NCBI GenBank assembly: GCA_043818215.1
Contig: JBDRGC010000127.1
Location: 1 to 64,000 of the forward strand
Source: JBDRGC01 sp043818215
GTDB lineage: Bacteria; Chloroflexota; Anaerolineae; Anaerolineales; UBA11858
Reading direction: 5' to 3'
DNA: 64,000 nt
The notes under the pieces were generated by a model. That model was not told where the DNA came from. It saw only the letters and a list, made by a program, of their open reading frames with translations, and ran no database searches. A program made the translations under genes and the position numbers. Within the stretch, counting starts at the first letter, position 1; every line of letters begins with the position of its first letter. This document shows positions 32,557-41,010 of this stretch, in pieces.

Positions 32557-32919
32557 ATGAGTACTTTACAGACCCTTGAACCAATTGAGATGGATTTGAA
32601 TACATGGAAGGCTCGCCTGGAGTCCGAATTGGCGCGTTTTGTGGACTTAATTATCGAACATTTCTCGCCGAAGAAGATCATCTTATTTGGCTCATTCGCG
32701 GAAGGGAAACCGCGGATCTGGTCTGATATTGATTTGGTAGTGATCAAAGAAACAGATGATCGCTTTCTGGATCGTTCGAAAGATTTACTTCCTTTACTGA
32801 TGCCGCGTGTTGGCTTAGACCTCATTGTTTACACGCCAGCAGAATTTGACCAATTATGCCAGGAACGTAAATTCTTCCAAGATGAAATCTTGGAAAAAGG
32901 GAAAGTGTTGTATGGGTAG
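32557..32919 (+). CDS. MNT-domain nucleotidyltransferase antitoxin, copy 2
   Basis: The 120-residue paralogue of 30279 keeps all active-site residues (ILFGSFAEGKPRIWSDIDL: Gly45-Ser46, Asp57, Asp59). Sequence similarity to copy 1 drops sharply right after the start codon, although the upstream 385 bp are nearly identical. It overlaps the second HEPN gene by 8 nt. Confidence 0.9.
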   Translation: MSTLQTLEPIEMDLNTWKARLESELARFVDLIIEHFSPKKIILFGSFAEGKPRIWSDIDLVVIKETDDRFLDRSKDLLPLLMPRVGLDLIVYTPAEFDQLCQERKFFQDEILEKGKVLYG

Positions 32920-33310
32920 CCCCACTGATTGGCTTTATTTTGCTCGTGAAGATCTTCGTGTGGCAGAATTGACGCTATCGAATGAGATTTACAACCAGGT
33001 ATGTTTCCACTCTCAACAATGTTGTGAGAAGGCTCTCAAAGCCTGGCTTGCTCATCAAGGTATTGAATCGCCGAGAAAACATCAATTGAGTGTGCTATTG
33101 GCCCTTTCGACGATTGATATTTTTGCAGAGTTAGGTGGGGATATCGTTCGTCTTGATCGTTTTTACATTCCCACTCGCTATCCTGACGTGCTGGCAGGTT
33201 CACTTCCTGAGGGACTTCCAAATAAAGCAAATGCCGAGGAAGCTATTGATACTGCTCGCAAAGTTCTCCACCGCGTCGAACAACATATTTCCACCCAACC
33301 CTCCCGTTGA
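32912..33310 (+). CDS. HEPN-domain toxin, copy 2
   Basis: The 132-residue paralogue of 30634 has WLYFAREDLRVAELTL, CFHSQQCCEKALKAWL and FYIPTRYPDVL. It is the same length as copy 1, with a diverged centre and a nearly identical final TARKVL-RVEQHISTQPSR. The stop overlaps the TTG start of the SpsF-like gene. Confidence 0.9.
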   Translation: MGSPTDWLYFAREDLRVAELTLSNEIYNQVCFHSQQCCEKALKAWLAHQGIESPRKHQLSVLLALSTIDIFAELGGDIVRLDRFYIPTRYPDVLAGSLPEGLPNKANAEEAIDTARKVLHRVEQHISTQPSR

Positions 33311-34236
33311 TTCATCTCCCCTCACCTCTCTCCCCTCTTCCCTCTCCAAATATCATTGCCATCATTCAGGCTCGCATGGACTCATCACGCTTGCCGGGAA
33401 AAGTGCTGCTCGATATCGGCGGTCGTCCGATGCTCCAGTGGGTCGTCGAGCGCACCCGCCGCGCCAAAACCGTGGACGAAGTCATCGTCGCCACCACCAC
33501 CGACCCATCCGACGATGCCGTAGCCCAATTTTGCGAGGCCAAAGGTTACCCCGTCACCCGCGGCAGCATCCACGATGTGCTGGATCGCTACTACCAGACC
33601 GCCCGGCAATTCAAAGCCGACGTCATCGTGCGCATCACTGCCGATTGTCCGCTGATTGACCCCGCGCTGGTGGACGGGACGGTGTTCTCGTTATTTGAGA
33701 TTGGAGATTGGAGATTGAAAGCCGAATCTCCAATCTCAAATCTCAAATCCCCGATTTTTGACTTCGTCGCCAACCGCCTCCCGCCTCCCTGGGGACGCAC
33801 CTACCCCATCGGCCTCGACACCGAAGTTTTTACATTCGATGCTCTGGAACGTGCCTGGAAGCGAGCTATCGCCAGACACCACCGCGAACATGTCACCCCC
33901 TATTTTTACGAAGACACTCCTGTCGATCATTTGAAATTCAGTGTGCAGGGATCGGAATTTTCCAGCGCCATGACACTTGATGGACTCCACATCGCCTTGC
34001 TCCACCACGACCCCGACTACGGCCGCCTGCGCTGGACGGTGGACACCCCCGCGGATTTGGAACTGGTGCGCGCTATTGTGGCCCATTTCGATAGCCGCGA
34101 CGACTTCACCTGGCAGGATGTGCTGGCTATCTTCGAGCGCGAGCCGGAACTGGCGCAAATCAACGCCAGCGTGCGGCACAAGACACACTTGGATGTGGAC
34201 GATAGGTCAGTAAATCAGGAAGCAGTAAATCAGTAA
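33307..34236 (+). CDS. SpsF-like cytidylyltransferase
   Basis: The 309-residue protein is a nucleotidyltransferase of the CMP-Kdo/SpsF group: IIAIIQARMDSSRLPGKVLLDIGGRPMLQWVVER (15-48), ATTTDPSDDAV, RITADCPLIDPALVD and a C-terminal LRWTVDTPADLELV. It would activate a nonulosonic acid or related sugar. The first 14 residues (IHLPSPLSPLPSP) come from a CCCCTC repeat, and the only upstream start is TTG at 33307, overlapping the HEPN stop. Residues about 129-150 are a second repeat-derived insert. The C-terminus (SVNQEAVNQ) is also repeat. Confidence 0.85.
   Translation: MIHLPSPLSPLPSPNIIAIIQARMDSSRLPGKVLLDIGGRPMLQWVVERTRRAKTVDEVIVATTTDPSDDAVAQFCEAKGYPVTRGSIHDVLDRYYQTARQFKADVIVRITADCPLIDPALVDGTVFSLFEIGDWRLKAESPISNLKSPIFDFVANRLPPPWGRTYPIGLDTEVFTFDALERAWKRAIARHHREHVTPYFYEDTPVDHLKFSVQGSEFSSAMTLDGLHIALLHHDPDYGRLRWTVDTPADLELVRAIVAHFDSRDDFTWQDVLAIFEREPELAQINASVRHKTHLDVDDRSVNQEAVNQ
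33693..33755. repeat. GGAGATT phrase palindrome inside the SpsF-like gene
   Basis: GAGATTGGAGATTGGAGATTG followed by AATCTCCAATCTCAAATC; translated in frame as EIGDWRLKAESPISNLKSPI. Confidence 0.92.
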
Positions 34237-34418
34237 ATCAGGAAACCAGGAAACCAGGAATCAGTAGATCAGGATGCCAGGGAAGACTGATTTACTGATC
34301 TACTGATCTACTGATCTACTGATCTACTGATTTACTGATCTACTGATTTACTGATCTACTGATCTACTGATTTACTGATTTACTGATCTACTGATCTACT
34401 GATCTACTGATCTACTAA
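34203..34418. repeat. CAGTAAATCAGG / CTGATCTACTGAT phrase palindrome
   Basis: CAGTAAATCAGGAA and CAGGAAACC units (34206-34275) followed by about 16 CTGATCTACTGATTTA units (34286-34415). It supplies the stop of the upstream gene and abuts the next ATG. Confidence 0.93.
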
Positions 34419-34422
34419 CCTC

Positions 34423-35382
34423 ATGCCCTCCCTCACCATCTTCACCGCCCCCAAACCATTCACCGACCCGCATATCAACATCATCCAGCGCAATGCCATC
34501 CAATCGTTGCTGCATTTGAATGATAGTGTTGCTCCAGGCGAGTCCGTGACTCGCCGGCCTGGGCACGCCCCCGATCACGGATCGGCTGGGAGCAACCCGG
34601 TGCAAGTTATTCTGGTTGGCGATGAAGACGGTCTGGCTGAGACCGCGGCGGAATTTGCCGTGTTGCATCTGCCAGATGTGGCGCGCAACGAATGGGGCAC
34701 GCCGTTGGTCAGCTCGATTTTTGCCCTGGCGCGTGAGGCCAGTGAGGGACCGCTGCTGGCTTATGTCAACGCCGATATTTTGCTGAGGCCCGATTTTGTG
34801 GAGACAGCCCGCACAGTAGCCTCTCAGGTCGAGAAATTTCTGGTGGTGGGGCAGCGCTGGGATCTGGCTGTCACGCAGGACTTGGCCTTCACCCCAAACT
34901 GGGATCAGCGGCTCCGGGTGGAGGTTCAGTCCCGAGGGGAATTGCACGCCCCTGCGGGCAGCGATTATTTCATCTTCCCCCGGTCAATTTTCACAGATAT
35001 ACCCGATTTCGCCATCGGCCGCGCTGGCTGGGATAATTGGATGATCTATTGCGCTCTGCAAAACCGCTGGCCGGTGGTGGATGCCACCGCAGCGTTGATG
35101 ATCGTGCATCAAAACCACGATTACAGTCATCTGCCCGGCGGCGTGGCTCACTACGATCTCGAAGAGACGCAGATCAATGCTTCCCTGGGGGGCGGGATGC
35201 GCAATATGTACATGACTCTGGACGCCAGCCATGAATTTGTGGGGGGACGGGTGCGGCGGGCGCGCCCCAGCCGGGCACGTATCCTGCGGAGGTTAGAGCG
35301 GTGGATGTACCCAGTTTTGCGCACAGGCATACGCTGGACTTTCACCCGTTACCTGCGGCGTTGGCGTCGCAAAGTGATGTGA
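34423..35382 (+). CDS. Glycosyltransferase-like protein (GT-A fold)
   Basis: The 319-residue protein has a nucleotide-diphospho-sugar transferase N-terminal half: LTIFTAPKPF, VILVGDEDG, then LAYVNADILLRPDFVETA (a DxD-like NAD site) and GRAGWDNWMIYCAL, and a basic C-terminal tail that may touch the membrane. Residues about 34-59 (SVAPGESVTRRPGHAPDHGS) are encoded by a hairpin element flanked by GTTGCTCC / GGGAGCAAC and interrupt the strand leading to VILVGDEDG. Donor and acceptor are unknown. Confidence 0.75.
   Translation: MPSLTIFTAPKPFTDPHINIIQRNAIQSLLHLNDSVAPGESVTRRPGHAPDHGSAGSNPVQVILVGDEDGLAETAAEFAVLHLPDVARNEWGTPLVSSIFALAREASEGPLLAYVNADILLRPDFVETARTVASQVEKFLVVGQRWDLAVTQDLAFTPNWDQRLRVEVQSRGELHAPAGSDYFIFPRSIFTDIPDFAIGRAGWDNWMIYCALQNRWPVVDATAALMIVHQNHDYSHLPGGVAHYDLEETQINASLGGGMRNMYMTLDASHEFVGGRVRRARPSRARILRRLERWMYPVLRTGIRWTFTRYLRRWRRKVM
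34529..34597. repeat. GTTGCTCC hairpin element inside the glycosyltransferase gene
   Basis: The ends GTTGCTCC and GGGAGCAAC pair, and inner GGCGAGTC / GACTCGCC also pair. GCTGGGAGCAAC occurs again near 6907, so it is a dispersed element. The frame is kept. Confidence 0.7.
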
Positions 35383-35386
35383 ACTG

Positions 35387-36286
35387 ATGCCTGAAATTGT
35401 GAAGTGTTGCCCCCTGTGTGGCAGCCAACTGAGCCGCTTCTTCGACCGGCGGGAATTCCGCGGTCACGAAGTGGTCAACCGGATTTGCGGAAACTGTGGG
35501 CTGGTGTACCAATCCCCGCGCATGATAGCCGCGGAACTGGATGATTTCTACGCCCGCGAGTACCGACAGGTTTATCAGGGGGAGGCTGGCCCGACCCCCA
35601 AGGACTTATTCGTCCAAAGTGGGCGTGCGGATGCGTTGCTGAGGTTGGTGGGTGATTCCATTAATGAGGTGAATCGCCACCTTGACATTGGCTGCTCCGC
35701 CGGAGTGCTGCTGGCTCGCTTCCGAGAGCGCTACCACTGCGATGTGGCCGGCGTGGAACCCGGGGCGGCATACCGCTCCTATGCCCAGGCGCAGGGACTG
35801 TCGGTTTACCCCGATCTCGCCGACATGCAGGCTGCCGGCGGAGCTTGTTTCGACCTCGTCAGTATGGCGCATGTTTTAGAGCATATCCCGGCCCCGGTTG
35901 AATATCTGGCGGATTTGCGCGCAGATATTTTGACCCCCGATGGCTGGCTGCTGATCGAGGTGCCTAACCTGTACTGTCATGACAGCTTTGAGATCGCCCA
36001 CACAACATCTTTCAGCGGGCATACGCTGCGCCAGACTATCGAAAAGGCTGGTCTCGAGGTTGTCAAACTGAAAAAACACGGTCTGCCGCGCTCGGAGTTA
36101 CTGCCCTTGTATTTGACGGTGCTGGCGCGGCCCCGTAGAGTGGCTTTCGAAGTTGATCTACAGCGTGAGCACAGCGTGGCTCTCAAACGACGCATTGGCA
36201 TGTTCTGGCGGCGCGTGGTGCAGAAACTATTTCCCCGCCGGGCGTGGATACCGCTGAAGAAAATGGAGAACAGAGACACACGATGA
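35387..36286 (+). CDS. SAM-dependent methyltransferase with N-terminal zinc ribbon
   Basis: The 299-residue protein starts with a CPLCGSQ...ICGNCGL four-cysteine ribbon (residues 8-37), followed by a Methyltransf_23 core: HLDIGCSAGVLLARF (motif I), DVAGVEPGAAY, and FDLVSMAHVLEHIPAPVEYLADLRADILTPDGWLLIEVPNL. This architecture is common among sugar C- or O-methyltransferases in surface-glycan loci. The stop overlaps the next start (ATGA). Confidence 0.9.
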   Translation: MPEIVKCCPLCGSQLSRFFDRREFRGHEVVNRICGNCGLVYQSPRMIAAELDDFYAREYRQVYQGEAGPTPKDLFVQSGRADALLRLVGDSINEVNRHLDIGCSAGVLLARFRERYHCDVAGVEPGAAYRSYAQAQGLSVYPDLADMQAAGGACFDLVSMAHVLEHIPAPVEYLADLRADILTPDGWLLIEVPNLYCHDSFEIAHTTSFSGHTLRQTIEKAGLEVVKLKKHGLPRSELLPLYLTVLARPRRVAFEVDLQREHSVALKRRIGMFWRRVVQKLFPRRAWIPLKKMENRDTR

Positions 36287-37200
36287 ACAAAACGATAAAA
36301 TTGTATTGGCTCTTGGGTTTACTGGCGTTTATAACTGGCTGTGTTCCCCAATCGACCGCTACTCCGGTGCCTGTCGCCGAAGCTGCTACGGCAACGCAGA
36401 AAACTCCCACGCAGACGAATACCCCGCCGCCGCCGACTTCCACACCAACTTTGCCGCCCTCTGCCACCCCCACCCCGCCGCCGACGAAAACTCCCACCAG
36501 CACACCGTCTCCCACAGCGACAGAAGAACCCGCCGCCCTGACAATGGATCAAAACGCGATCTGCCGGTCTGGGCCGGGGACAGTGTATGATGTGGTGACT
36601 TATTTGGTCGAGGGTGCGCAGGCTGATGTGGAAGGCCGGATAGAAGACGATTCCTGGTGGCTGATCCAACCACCGGAAGCCGAAGCGGCCTGTTGGGTGT
36701 CCGCAGAGATTGTTTCTGTGCGGGGGGATCTCGAAGGCTTACCTGTTTTGACTCCCCCGCCGCTGCCGACTCTGTCACCTACGCCTACGCTCACGTCGGC
36801 GGGCGTATACTATATTTTGATCGCTGAGAATACCGGAGGCCCATTGGGATGTGGCGACGGCTTAATCAAGTTTTACCCAGGGATACTAAGTCATGGGGGG
36901 TTTGAGGATGATATCAAAACTGCCCTGAATGCGTTGTTTTCCAATCACAGCGAATACTACAACGGATTGTATAATCCGCTTTATAAATCGGATTTGCGTG
37001 CCAAAAGTGTTGAATTGGATGCTTCGAATACCCCTGTGATCCAACTGGGTGGTACCTTTGTAAAACCGAAAGATGAATGCGAAAGCAAACGTATGCATGC
37101 CCAAGTTTGGTATACGGTGGCTCAATTTTCGTCTAAGCGAGCCATAATTTTTCTTAATAATGCCCTGCTTGGCGATTTGATGGTAGTGTCAAATAAATAA
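36283..37200 (+). CDS. Lipoprotein with Pro/Thr-rich linker and SH3-like domain
   Basis: The 305-residue exported protein has a type II signal with lipobox ending at Cys20 (LAFITGC). A Thr/Pro-rich spacer (residues about 21-72, many TPPP and TPT repeats) precedes a bacterial SH3-like segment (AICRSGPGTVYDVVTYLVEGAQADVEGR...WWLIQP...CWVSAEIV, about 83-140). The C-terminal 140 residues contain GVYYILIAEN and may form a GerM-like domain. It is probably anchored on the outer face of the cytoplasmic membrane. Its place in the locus suggests a cell-surface or assembly role (inference). Confidence 0.75.
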   Translation: MNKTIKLYWLLGLLAFITGCVPQSTATPVPVAEAATATQKTPTQTNTPPPPTSTPTLPPSATPTPPPTKTPTSTPSPTATEEPAALTMDQNAICRSGPGTVYDVVTYLVEGAQADVEGRIEDDSWWLIQPPEAEAACWVSAEIVSVRGDLEGLPVLTPPPLPTLSPTPTLTSAGVYYILIAENTGGPLGCGDGLIKFYPGILSHGGFEDDIKTALNALFSNHSEYYNGLYNPLYKSDLRAKSVELDASNTPVIQLGGTFVKPKDECESKRMHAQVWYTVAQFSSKRAIIFLNNALLGDLMVVSNK

Positions 37201-37204
37201 GGTG

Positions 37205-37243
37205 CAAGGTGCGACGCACTTAGCAGAAAGTGCGTCGCACCTT
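37205..37243. repeat. AGGTGCGACGCACTT inverted repeat
   Basis: The arms at 37207-37221 and 37229-37243 are complementary; same family as 368-417. Confidence 0.85.
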
Positions 37244-37255
37244 GATAAATCTGAT

Positions 37256-38215
37256 ATGCGCATCGGTCAAAATCCTGCCAAGTCTATAAAACACGTTGTC
37301 CAGCCGCAGCAAGTGACGGTGGCGGTGGTCACGTATATTCCGTTCCTGAGTGGGTATTATGCCCAAAGTCTGGATGTGCTCAAGGTATGTCTGAACAGCA
37401 TCTGGGAGCACACCGACCTGCCTTACGATTTGATGGTCTTCGACAACGGCAGTTGCCCCGAAGTGCGGGATTATCTCTGCGAGGCCCGCGACCGGGGCCG
37501 GATCCAATACCTGGTGCTCTCTGAGAAAAATATTGGCAAAGGCGGGGCCTGGAATTTCATCTTTGGGGCTGCTCCGGGCGAGTACATTGCCTACGCTGAT
37601 AGCGACGTGTATTTCTATCCCGGCTGGCTGGCTCCGCAACTCGAAGTCTTGGAGACCTTCCCCGAGACCGGGATGGTGACTGGCATGCCAATGTGGACGC
37701 CCTCGGAATTTTCGACTGCTACCGTCCGGTGGGCGGAGGCGAATCCTGAGGTGCAGTTGGAGCGGGGCAAATTCCTGGCCTGGGAAGATTACTGGCGTCA
37801 TGCTCGCAGCCTGGGTGCTGACGAAACCAAAGCCCGCACCCACTTTGACACCTGTGAGGATATTGTTGTCATCCGCGATGGGAAGCGTTATTTCGTCGGG
37901 GCGGCGCATTTTCAGTTTGTGGCCCGCAAAAGCGCGCTGCAGAGCGTGCTGCCCATCCCCTCGCAGCGACCTATGGGTCAGGTGCGCTTGCTGGATATTG
38001 CCCTCAACGAAGCTGGATATTTGCGCTTCGCAACGCCCAAATGGTGGGTTCGACATATCGGCAACACCTTGGGGGCTGAGTTCGCTTCCTCGGGAACGGA
38101 ACCCGTCATCAGGTCAGCGCGACGCGGTTCCCGCGGGATATGGGGAATCAAATTCGTTCGCGGCCTCGTCAATTGGTTGTACCACCGCACGTTTGAAATC
38201 CTGTATCGAGATTGA
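37256..38215 (+). CDS. Glycosyltransferase family 2 protein
   Basis: The 319-residue GT-A enzyme shows VTVAVVTYIPFLSGYYAQSLDVLKVCLNSIWEHTDLPYDLMVFDNGS, the SEKNIGKGGAWNFIFGAAPGEYIAYADSDVYFYPGW donor site (DSD as DxD) and a C-terminal CEDIVVIRDGKRYFVGAAHFQFV acceptor region. The ATG at 37256 is after the hairpin; earlier in-frame codons lie in repeat. The polymer linkage made is unknown. Confidence 0.9.
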   Translation: MRIGQNPAKSIKHVVQPQQVTVAVVTYIPFLSGYYAQSLDVLKVCLNSIWEHTDLPYDLMVFDNGSCPEVRDYLCEARDRGRIQYLVLSEKNIGKGGAWNFIFGAAPGEYIAYADSDVYFYPGWLAPQLEVLETFPETGMVTGMPMWTPSEFSTATVRWAEANPEVQLERGKFLAWEDYWRHARSLGADETKARTHFDTCEDIVVIRDGKRYFVGAAHFQFVARKSALQSVLPIPSQRPMGQVRLLDIALNEAGYLRFATPKWWVRHIGNTLGAEFASSGTEPVIRSARRGSRGIWGIKFVRGLVNWLYHRTFEILYRD

Positions 38216-38265
38216 AATTCCTGCCCCTGATGCCTCCCCCCGATAATTCCCGGAGAGCCAAAAAC

Positions 38266-39768
38266 ATGAAACGAATTTTTATTTGCGCCGATCACGGTCT
38301 GGCGACGGTTTATTTTTTGCAGAGTGATATAGTTTCCACTTTGTTAGCTGCAGGAGTCGAAGTTATTCTGCTCACAGATGAGGCTTTGCAGGCCCAAATT
38401 CAGGCGCGATTCGGCCAACCGGGTTTAACTGTCGAAGGGCTGCGTCTGGATCAGGCGCGCGACTACGAGCGCACGGTCAACCCATCTTTGCAATGGTGGC
38501 TGCATTTCCTGCGCCGCGCTGGGGCATCTAATCGTATTAACCTGGAAGCCGTGAACGGTTTTATCAGTCAGGTGGAAGACGAAGCTGAGAGAAAAAGAAA
38601 ACTCTTATTTCCTGTGATGAAATTGGTGGTCGGTTTCCTACGTACCTCCCGGCTGGCTCGCCGGGCGCTCGGACGCTATCAAAACCGCTTCACTCCCCAA
38701 ATATATACGGATCTGTTCGAAAAGTACCAGCCAGATTTGGTCGTAGCCAGCACACCGGGTTGGCGCTTGGATCGATATCTTCTGCGGGAGGCAGCCGCCC
38801 GCGGTGTGACCACTGCCGCCGTGATCGTGGGGTGGGATAATTCCAGCAGTTACAGCTTGCCAGGGGCCAGCGTGGACTGGATTTCGTGTTGGTCTGAACT
38901 CCAGAAGGACGAACTCACTCGCGGCGCTGACTGGTCTCCCGCGCGGGTCAATATTGGGGGCGTCCCGGCTTACGATAGATATTTTCGCCGGGAGTGGCTC
39001 ATGCCGCGCCATGAATATTTCCAGTTGCATGGCCTGGATCCAAATCGCAGGTTGATTTCTTATGCCAGCAGTTTCGTGACCTTCTCGCCCAATATCCAAA
39101 ACGTGGAAGCTATAGCACATTTAGTTTCGTCGAATCAGTTATCCAGGCCTGCGCAATTGTTGATTCGCTTGCATCCTACGCATTTCATGGACACCCCACG
39201 CTTCGCCGCCGAGAGAGAGGCTATTCGGGCACTGGCGAAAGAGCTGCCCCATGTTCATGTCGTCGAGCCGGTGCCCCTGGGCGAGGGGGGCATGAGTTAC
39301 TATTCGGGGGAAGATATGCCCGAGAAATCATCGATGATGGCGTATTCGGATGTGATGGTGACAGTCTACTCGACGATGGTGGTGGAAGCATCCATCCACG
39401 GGACGCCTGTTGTGAGCTTGTGTATTGACTCACCGGAGGGCTGGCCGGGGAAATTCACTTTGCCGTTGACTCAAATAAGTGGATGGCCTACTCATTTGCG
39501 CTTCAGGGAATCGGGCGCTGGATGCGAGGCCCTGAACGAGGTTGACCTGCGAGCAGCGCTAAACCGCTATTTGGAGAATCCCTCCGCAAACCAGCAAGCC
39601 AGAAATGATTTCATTGCCCGCGAATGCACTTACGCGGATGGCAGCGCAGGCAAGCACACCGCAGCTTATTTGCTTTCTCTTTTGGATAGGAAAGGGCGCA
39701 TCTACGACTTGGGGGAGGAGACAGAAACAACCACTGATTTCACAGATTGCACGGATAAAAGGCATTAA
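38266..39768 (+). CDS. Capsule/CDP-glycerol-type GT-B glycosyltransferase-like protein
   Basis: The 500-residue protein begins MKRIFICADHGLATVYFLQ with a Rossmann half, and the second half has LLIRLHPTHFMDTPRF, then a YSDVMVTVYSTMVVEASIHGTPVVSLCID donor-site region. This resembles the protein at 18368 in design. GGAGAGCCAAAAAC precedes the ATG at 38266. The C-terminal TETTTDFTDCTDKRH is encoded by a CACTGATTTCACAG repeat and appears to be an added tail. Confidence 0.75.
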   Translation: MKRIFICADHGLATVYFLQSDIVSTLLAAGVEVILLTDEALQAQIQARFGQPGLTVEGLRLDQARDYERTVNPSLQWWLHFLRRAGASNRINLEAVNGFISQVEDEAERKRKLLFPVMKLVVGFLRTSRLARRALGRYQNRFTPQIYTDLFEKYQPDLVVASTPGWRLDRYLLREAAARGVTTAAVIVGWDNSSSYSLPGASVDWISCWSELQKDELTRGADWSPARVNIGGVPAYDRYFRREWLMPRHEYFQLHGLDPNRRLISYASSFVTFSPNIQNVEAIAHLVSSNQLSRPAQLLIRLHPTHFMDTPRFAAEREAIRALAKELPHVHVVEPVPLGEGGMSYYSGEDMPEKSSMMAYSDVMVTVYSTMVVEASIHGTPVVSLCIDSPEGWPGKFTLPLTQISGWPTHLRFRESGAGCEALNEVDLRAALNRYLENPSANQQARNDFIARECTYADGSAGKHTAAYLLSLLDRKGRIYDLGEETETTTDFTDCTDKRH

Positions 39769-39803
39769 AAATCAGTGAAATCGGTGAAATCCGTGGTTAA
39801 ATA
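39730..39803. repeat. AACCACTGATTTCAC palindrome
   Basis: AACCACTGATTTCACAGATTG (coding end of the previous gene) pairs with AATCGGTGAAATCCGTGGTT; the CGGATTTCACGG phrase family. Confidence 0.8.
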
Positions 39804-39835
39804 GGTCTGGAAAGTAGCTCTCCCCCAACTTGTAA

Positions 39836-40882
39836 ATGCGCCCGATAGGAAACATGATAAACAAAATCACTAGCCGATTGAAGCTGACCGCCCGAGTGTT
39901 TCTTACCGGGCAAATTCTCTCGAATCCGAGAGGGGAAATTCCCTCCATCACCCCCGAAGAGGTTGCCGAGGCCCGCGAATTCTTCCCCCTCGACAAATTC
40001 TTCATCTTCGGCCACGCCCGCTCCGGCACCACTCTGCTCACTCGCCTGATCCGCCTGCATCCCGACGTGCATTGCAACTACCAGGGGCATTTCTTCACCC
40101 GCCAGCCCACGCTGGAGGGGTTGGTACACAGCGCCGAGATCGAAGCCTGGCTCACCCGCCGCAGCAATCGCTGGAACCGCGGGCGTGATCTGTCACCCGT
40201 GGTGCTGCGTGCCGCGGTGGACTTCATCATGGAGCGCGAAGCCCGTCCGCTGGGGGCGCGAGTGGTGGGCGATAAAAGCCCCAACAGCCTGCTGAACGGC
40301 GAGGCCGTGCGGCTGATGCACAAAGTCTACCCCGATGGTAAGCTCATCTTTATCGTGCGCGACGGGCGTGACGCAGCCGTTTCGCATCGTTTCCAGACAT
40401 TTATCGACGCCACCCAACACCTGACAAAAGAAGACTGGACTATCCGGGAGGCCTTCGAGCGTGACCCGGAGCCGTTCCTGCGTGGCGAACGCTCGATTTT
40501 CACCGGGTCGGGCATTCGCACAGCCGCCGAGGGCTGGGTGCGCAACGTCACCGAGACCGACGAACTTGGCAGGCAGATTTTCGGCCAGCAATACATCTCC
40601 CTGCGCTACGAAGACCTGCTCTCCCAACCCTGGGAGCAGATGGCGCGCTTGTGGCATTTCCTCGACGTGGATACCGAGTTACCCGATTTGCCCGAAACCC
40701 TGCGATCCGAACTCACCAGCAACCCCGATAGGGACTGGCAGCGGCAGAAAGCCGGCGAGTTGGTCGAACCGCTGCAAAAGGGCAAATCCGGCTCCTGGCG
40801 GAATTTGTTTGCCAGACGGGATAAGGCGGTGTTCAATGAGATTGCGGGAGATGTGCTCACTCATTGGGGTTATGGTGACTAG
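39836..40882 (+). CDS. PAPS-dependent sulfotransferase
   Basis: The 348-residue enzyme carries the 5'-phosphosulfate loop GHARSGTTLLTRLIRLHPDV (59-78) and the 3'-phosphate motif IVRDGRDAAVS (173-183), then SLRYEDLLSQPWEQMARLWHFL and a C-terminal GSWRNLFARRDKAVFNEIAG. It should transfer sulfate from PAPS to a hydroxyl on the glycan. PAPS can be supplied by the Sat-CysC protein encoded at 44234. The ATG at 39854 has AGGA just before it and is an alternative start. Confidence 0.93.
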   Translation: MRPIGNMINKITSRLKLTARVFLTGQILSNPRGEIPSITPEEVAEAREFFPLDKFFIFGHARSGTTLLTRLIRLHPDVHCNYQGHFFTRQPTLEGLVHSAEIEAWLTRRSNRWNRGRDLSPVVLRAAVDFIMEREARPLGARVVGDKSPNSLLNGEAVRLMHKVYPDGKLIFIVRDGRDAAVSHRFQTFIDATQHLTKEDWTIREAFERDPEPFLRGERSIFTGSGIRTAAEGWVRNVTETDELGRQIFGQQYISLRYEDLLSQPWEQMARLWHFLDVDTELPDLPETLRSELTSNPDRDWQRQKAGELVEPLQKGKSGSWRNLFARRDKAVFNEIAGDVLTHWGYGD

Positions 40883-41008
40883 GGATTAGGAACCAGGAAA
40901 CCAGGAAACCAGGAAATCAGGAAACCAGGAAACCAGGAAATACCGCCCCCTGGTCTACTGATTCCTGATTTACTGATCTACTGATCTACTGTTCTACTGA
41001 TACCTATA
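40883..41008. repeat. GGAAACCAGGAAACC / CTGATTTACTGAT phrase palindrome
   Basis: AACCAGGAAACCAGGAAATCAG units (40890-40940) and CTGATTCCTGATTTACTGATC units (40955-40997), up to the next ATG. Confidence 0.92.
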
Positions 41009-41010
41009 CT

